NCBI RefSeq assembly: GCF_020829445.1
Contig: NZ_JAIVFV010000042.1
Coordinates: 1 to 45,521 of the forward strand
Direction of reading: 5' to 3'
From: Nostoc sp. CHAB 5836
Lineage (GTDB): Bacteria; Cyanobacteriota; Cyanobacteriia; Cyanobacteriales; Nostocaceae
Length of the DNA stretch: 45,521 bases
Shown here: one piece after another, positions 41,343 through 45,521 of the stretch
Numbering within the stretch: position 1 is the first letter of the stretch
How the letters are laid out: the number at the start of each line of letters is the position of its first letter
Notes under the pieces: generated by a model
Database searches by the model: none
Told to the model about the DNA's origin: nothing
The model's input: only the letters and a program-made list of their open reading frames with translations
Made by a program: the position numbers and the translations under genes

Positions 41343-42407
41343 TTAGCAGTTATTCTGAACTACAAACACCCACCAACGAGCATTATCAGAGGTAAAAGAT
41401 TCTAATTCTTTATTTGGTGGGTTCTTTGATTTATCTGGATTATCCCATAGTGTACCAATCGGTATGTTGGTCTGTTTATTAACGATATAACATCCTGAAA
41501 GATTACCAGCGGTATCTTTTTGTTTGCAGGCAATCGCAAATTGTTGGTACAATGTGTAATCGCACTTATCAAGTTTAAGAACACCGTCAGGATAAGTCGT
41601 GAGACAGGCATCACCATTAATTTCAACTCTCGGACGAATCTCGTAAGCATCATTAGTTGCCCTGTAAATCAGTTTAAATTCACTATTTATATCTACTCTC
41701 TGAGTCCATTTTGTAATGGCGCGAGTACCCAAAGCAGCAGAATTTTCCTCCATACTAAGACGCCAATTTGAATCCAGCTCACCAGCAGTTACTATGGTAT
41801 AAATTTGATTGTCTTGGGGGTGTTCGTTTTTCGACGGCTCAGGGTCAATATTTGGCTTCTTCTTGAGAACCGGGGTGGATTGCTCTAGAATACCTGCCAA
41901 CCGAATTGCAACGCAACCTAAATTGTGGGCACGCTCAATAGATTCTCCTGCTCCTAAAGCATCGTAAAAGCCCACAGCAAATTCAATTGCTGCTTTATCA
42001 CCGATCGCCTCTTTCATGCCAATTACATAGTTAATGTGTTGTGCGATCGCCTCTGCTTGCACTTCCGAATAACAGCCGTTAAGAACAACACACTCAACTT
42101 GCTTTGAAAATAGTTCAAATAGTCCCGCTAAAGCTTCTCCATCGACTAGCTTTGGCGAACCTGTTTCATCTTCAAATACTAAACCCTCATTTCCTGTTCC
42201 ATGCCCAGAAAAATGAACAATAGAAGGATTAATATCCAGCATAGCCCGCTGGATGTCCCTCGGTCGCACTGCAAACTTTGATTCTAGAACAAACCGATCG
42301 CGGTTTTTTGCCCGCTTTAATCCTTCTGCAATATCTCGCACCTCCTGATATAAACGTAGTGATGAAGTGTCTTTAGGATTTGCTGTCAAAATTAAGATTG
42401 TTTGCAT
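41343..42407 (-). CDS. CHAT-domain protein with C-terminal beta-rich domain
   Basis: This 354-residue protein has an N-terminal CHAT (caspase-HetF-associated-with-TPR) domain at 1-170. The catalytic His is H69 in SIVHFSGHG and the Cys is C112 in VVLNGCYSE, so protease activity is plausible. A linker (about 175-200) leads to a C-terminal domain with repeated short strands (YTIVTAGELDSNWRLSMEEN, CYIVNKQTNIPIG). It loosely resembles a beta-trefoil or ricin-like fold, which is an inference. There is no signal peptide or TPR. It is not in an operon, and no gasdermin-like or other partner is visible nearby. CHAT domains in cyanobacteria range from HetF to defence and toxin systems, so the role is open. 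Confidence 0.82.
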   Translation of the reverse strand: MQTILILTANPKDTSSLRLYQEVRDIAEGLKRAKNRDRFVLESKFAVRPRDIQRAMLDINPSIVHFSGHGTGNEGLVFEDETGSPKLVDGEALAGLFELFSKQVECVVLNGCYSEVQAEAIAQHINYVIGMKEAIGDKAAIEFAVGFYDALGAGESIERAHNLGCVAIRLAGILEQSTPVLKKKPNIDPEPSKNEHPQDNQIYTIVTAGELDSNWRLSMEENSAALGTRAITKWTQRVDINSEFKLIYRATNDAYEIRPRVEINGDACLTTYPDGVLKLDKCDYTLYQQFAIACKQKDTAGNLSGCYIVNKQTNIPIGTLWDNPDKSKNPPNKELESFTSDNARWWVFVVQNNC

Positions 42408-42645
42408 CGTTTACTAAGAGGTCGTTTGAAAAGTAATGGGCGAATATAATTCGCTACTACATCAACTAAGTCCACCTACGTGGACTAACGAAAAATCAAG
42501 AGGTACGTGTTCGCACTAGCCCTGGTACATAGGAGATTCCCCAACCCCCGATAAATTGGGGGCTTTTCAGATCCCCCCCAATTGGGGGGTTAGGGGGATC
42601 GAGCTTTCAGGTTTTGAGTGCGTAAGTCCTGACAGGTTATCGTAC
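42408..42645. repeat. Repeat-containing gap
   Basis: AATATAATTCGCTACTACAT near 42440 recurs at about 26930 in the element at 26906-27148. A GC-rich region at about 42538-42600 carries GGGGG/CCCCC complementary blocks, typical of dispersed repeats. I see no gene. Confidence 0.6.
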
Positions 42646-43032
42646 TTACCAATAACGAGTGACTGCATAATTGTCTAGCACTGCATCCACGCTAATGATC
42701 GGAATCTTTTCTGTGAGTGCTTGGGCAACCAAAAGCCGATCAAAAGGATCTTTATGATGGAATGGCAGAGTCACAATCGCGGCTGCATGAGCAACTTTAA
42801 TCGGTAATATTTCCAATTCGTTAACTTGGATTTGATGTTCTATCCACGTTTCAAAATTTCCAGGAATTTGATACTTACCAATACTAACTTTGATAGAAAT
42901 TTCCCAATAGGAAGCAGGACTGAGCAAAATGTCATTGAGGGGATCGACAATCAAATCACAGGCGACTTGACTAAGGGCGCGATCATTGAGTACAAACCAG
43001 AGAAATGCCTGAGTATCGAGCAGAAACTTCAT
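42646..43032 (-). CDS. PIN-domain toxin, VapC type
   Basis: This 128-residue PIN-domain protein is a likely ribonuclease toxin. Acidic metal-binding residues are in place: D6 in LLDTQAF, E44 in SYWEISIK, and D95 and D98 in HHKDPFDRLL. It overlaps the start of the antitoxin stop by four bases (ATGA, 43029-43032), so it is translationally coupled to the antitoxin. PIN toxins of this type usually cleave tRNA or rRNA, but the target here is unknown. Confidence 0.9.
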   Translation of the reverse strand: MKFLLDTQAFLWFVLNDRALSQVACDLIVDPLNDILLSPASYWEISIKVSIGKYQIPGNFETWIEHQIQVNELEILPIKVAHAAAIVTLPFHHKDPFDRLLVAQALTEKIPIISVDAVLDNYAVTRYW

Positions 43033-43259
43033 GGCATATAGTCGTGAAAGTCTTCCAAGTGGGTTTCGTCTTCGGATAAAATGATTAGGGTTCCGACTGC
43101 ACTACCTGGCTGGCGAGGCTTCCGAGGTGGTTGGAGTTCACCAATCAGTCTGGCAACAGTGCGATCGCCGGAAAAAATCTCCATTTCTTCACCGGGTTGC
43201 AGACTTGCAATCAGTTCGGGTAAACGAAGTTGAGCTTCTGTTAATGGAATCCGTGTCAT
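43029..43259 (-). CDS. Antitoxin of the VapBC-type pair
   Basis: This 76-residue protein begins MTRIPLTEAQLRLPELIASL, which resembles Phd/YefM-type antitoxins, and continues EMEIFSGDRTVARLIG. The C-terminal part is Pro- and acidic-rich (RKPRQPGSAVGTLIILSEDE), the expected toxin-binding region. It precedes the PIN toxin and overlaps it by four bases. An autoregulatory operator would lie just upstream of 43259, but no palindrome there is convincing. Confidence 0.88.
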   Translation of the reverse strand: MTRIPLTEAQLRLPELIASLQPGEEMEIFSGDRTVARLIGELQPPRKPRQPGSAVGTLIILSEDETHLEDFHDYMP

Positions 43260-43607
43260 TGTTTTGTGCTTCTATGCGTTAGCCGTTCGCGGAGCGTCTC
43301 GTAGAGAAAGCTTTGGTAAAGCCATCGCTCTTGCTTAATTTTACAGGCATCTTGAATTTAGGCGATCGCTTGCCTAATTAGTTCAACTGGTCGCGGCGAT
43401 AGCGCCGGCGGCAAGCGAGGTACGAGCGTCGGAGTCCCCCGCCATACATAAAAGTTGGTGTTGTAAATTGTTAAGAGAAGAACGCCGTTCGCATGGACTC
43501 AATACTTGGTACTGGGGGAAAGGGAAAAAGTTTTTTAAAATTTGGTGGTGGGTAATGAGCAACCACCATAATATGATCGATTTTACTCCTTAGCTTAATA
43601 CTTAGAC
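43260..43607. other. Intergenic region with small dispersed repeats
   Basis: Palindromic GC-rich segments (for example GCGTTAGCCGTTCGCGGAGC near 43277 and GCGCCGGCGGCAAGCGAGGT near 43403) are typical small dispersed repeats. I see no gene; the antitoxin promoter should lie at the left end. Confidence 0.55.
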
Positions 43608-45521
43608 CTATTCCCATGATTGAAATTCATCAATGGCGCTACGAATTAAGGAAGTGATTTGAGCGCGACGGGTTTCAAAGTTGGCGGCGATGTAAATCAG
43701 TAAAATGCCAACTAGCAAGCCAACAACCCATTTTAAAAAGGAGTACTGCAAACTGAAAATTACCGATTGGTAGATTGTAGTGATTAAAAAAGTGGCTGTA
43801 CCAATGTAGAGAAAAGCCCGCACTCGTAAAGCTAATCCCGCAAAAATGGCGATGAGGCTGAAAATTCCAGGTATCCAGGCTGTATTTTGATCAAATAAAA
43901 TTGCCCATCCACAAATGAAACCACTACCTAGCACTCGCAGAATATGACGAGGGACTTTGTACTCTGGTAGTTTCAGTTGGGTATCTACTTGAGCAATATA
44001 AAGCAGTGATAATCCAATTGGCGTTACATACCATAAAGCATCAGTCAGGCGTAAGGAATCAAACCAACGGTAAAGCGCCCAATCAATTAACGCCACACTA
44101 ATATAGGTAAAACGAATGTTTTCACCCACCTTTGCTAAAAAGATGTAAAATCCAGCTGCGAGTCCCAAGGTAATTGGGTAAGTTTGCAGTCTGGTTTCCC
44201 ATAAAATGATCAGTGGTATGATGTAGGCGGCTTGCTGCCAAGGTCTTTTAGACCAACCCCAACTTTCCCAAGGTAGAATATATAGAAAATAGGCTAGCAC
44301 ACAAGCGATCGCACCATTCCAAGGAACTAATGGCCCAGCCCAAAATCGCCCTACTGCTGTCTCGCGCCAATAAATCCTCATCCCAGCTACTTCTAATAAG
44401 CCCAGGTAAACCCACATCTCGGCGATGGTGATTCCTCCCAAGATGCTGGGGGAAGTGCGCGAATTTCGTCCCTGAAAGATGGCATAACGAATCAAAAATA
44501 CCCCCGTTCCTAATCCCACCAAACGGTTAACTCCAATGGGAAGAGGAATAGCAGCCATTAATAAGCAGCTACTCCAAGCCCAGTGAAGATGGGCAATTCC
44601 TTTAAGTTCTTGGGGAGTCAGGCGTAAGTAGCTGACAAGCCTTGGTGACAGGATGCGGTAAGCATACATGATAGTGGCACCAAGGGCAGACATGGCAATT
44701 AATCCATCACCTAATCCTCCTCCTGAAGCTTGTAACATTTGATAGAACAAAAGTTCATAAGCAGAAATGGATACGCCAATGATTCCTAAATACAGCAAGG
44801 GTTTAAAGTTCTCGCGGCGTCGCCCCACGCCAATGATAATTAAAGCTACACCCAAGGAATACAAACCAGTCCACTCGGTGAAGCTGTTCACCCGCAGCAA
44901 TACACTGAATGCACCATAAATTAAGGGCAAAATGTGAAAACTGCTAGGAAGCCTTTCTAATTGATGTCGTCGTCGCCACCACTCGCCGACAAGTTGAGCG
45001 ATTAAACCTAAAGCGATATTGGCGATTGGCAAGCCACGCTCCACGATCGCAATTCTAACAGTTGAACCCTCCCCCAAGCCTAACACCTGGGTAGTCAACA
45101 ATTCCAAACACCAACCTACACCATAAAATGCCCAATTTGTCGGTTCTTGCCAACTGCGATAAACAATGGCTGCCAAGGCGATCGCAGTGGCAATTAAGTA
45201 CAAAAATCCTGAAGTAATGAACCCTGAGTAAATCAGCACTGAGTGCAGCGTCAAACCAAACAACTCAAAACCACACAAGGCGATCGCCCATTGATCACTT
45301 GCAACTGCATAGATAACCTCTAATTCGTTACCACGTCGCGTTAGTGCTGTTCTTATTAACCATAAACTTAAAGTTGCGATCGCTCCGGCGACAAACCAAC
45401 CTGCTACCGTGAGGCGAGGTAAACCAGGTACACCTGTCCATAGCAGTGTCCCAATGAAACTCAGAATAAATCCTTCTGTAATTACCGCAGATATTTGGTT
45501 TCGCAAATAGTGCGTATTTGC
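43608..45521 (-). CDS. Large multi-spanning membrane protein, partial
   Basis: At least 632 residues are encoded and the frame stays open to the window edge (ANTHYL precedes the first predicted Met codon, a TTG), so the gene probably begins outside. There are about 18-20 hydrophobic segments, for example GFILSFIGTLLWTG, YLIATAIALAAIVY, LLYLGIIGVSISAYELLF and VVGLLVGILLIYIAANF. The C-terminus is soluble and short, FETRRAQITSLIRSAIDEFQ. I recognise it as a conserved cyanobacterial membrane protein of unknown role; a DUF2157-like relation is possible. It has no transport or enzymatic motif that I can name. Confidence 0.75.
   Translation of the reverse strand, partial: ANTHYLRNQISAVITEGFILSFIGTLLWTGVPGLPRLTVAGWFVAGAIATLSLWLIRTALTRRGNELEVIYAVASDQWAIALCGFELFGLTLHSVLIYSGFITSGFLYLIATAIALAAIVYRSWQEPTNWAFYGVGWCLELLTTQVLGLGEGSTVRIAIVERGLPIANIALGLIAQLVGEWWRRRHQLERLPSSFHILPLIYGAFSVLLRVNSFTEWTGLYSLGVALIIIGVGRRRENFKPLLYLGIIGVSISAYELLFYQMLQASGGGLGDGLIAMSALGATIMYAYRILSPRLVSYLRLTPQELKGIAHLHWAWSSCLLMAAIPLPIGVNRLVGLGTGVFLIRYAIFQGRNSRTSPSILGGITIAEMWVYLGLLEVAGMRIYWRETAVGRFWAGPLVPWNGAIACVLAYFLYILPWESWGWSKRPWQQAAYIIPLIILWETRLQTYPITLGLAAGFYIFLAKVGENIRFTYISVALIDWALYRWFDSLRLTDALWYVTPIGLSLLYIAQVDTQLKLPEYKVPRHILRVLGSGFICGWAILFDQNTAWIPGIFSLIAIFAGLALRVRAFLYIGTATFLITTIYQSVIFSLQYSFLKWVVGLLVGILLIYIAANFETRRAQITSLIRSAIDEFQSWE

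Overview
The window comes from a filamentous, heterocyst-type cyanobacterium close to Nostoc/Anabaena. The evidence is the abundant GCGATCGC (HIP1) octamers, the heptameric ATGACCA-type tandem repeats, the dense small mobile repeats, and the gene content: ldpA, an R3H/AAA ATPase, nblS, xisH/xisI, a serine/threonine-histidine hybrid kinase and a bacterial lipoxygenase. I saw no rRNA, tRNA or CRISPR array. All calls are from reading the sequence; no database search was possible.

Layout. 0.4-4.1 kb (minus): a PD-(D/E)XK-like protein, an R3H/AAA ATPase and the clock-input iron-sulfur protein LdpA. 4.3-6.0 kb (plus): a glyoxalase-fold protein and a serine-recombinase-like protein that has lost its catalytic residues, joined by a heptamer repeat. 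6.2-8.6 kb: a membrane protein, a dead fragment of its paralogue, and nested miniature mobile elements. 8.6-13.2 kb (plus): a GT39-type glycosyltransferase and dnaK with a good terminator. 13.5-17.7 kb (minus): lipoxygenase, cytochrome P450 and an unknown protein, which look like an oxylipin cluster. 18.8-23.8 kb (plus): HlyD-type adaptor, MacB/DevC-type permease and TolC-type channel, with no ABC ATPase beside them. 24.2-28.1 kb (plus): three small secreted Ala-rich proteins, two of them clear paralogues sharing an almost identical leader. 28.7-29.0 kb: a zinc-ribbon membrane protein. 29.1-39.6 kb (minus): a giant hybrid kinase, NblS, XisI, XisH and PurD. 40.2-41.2 kb (plus): a sugar-nucleotide epimerase. 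41.3-45.5 kb (minus): a CHAT-domain protein, a VapBC-type toxin-antitoxin pair and a large membrane protein that runs off the window.

The core genes are conserved housekeeping or regulatory genes. Most accessory structure lies between them: at least three families of MITE-like elements, some with clear 9-10 bp target duplications, elements nested inside one another, and small dispersed repeats inserted within repeats. Several repeats touch coding sequence and supply start or stop codons. The least explained items are the secreted Ala-rich paralogue family, the catalytically degenerate recombinase, and the lipoxygenase/P450/unknown-protein cluster.
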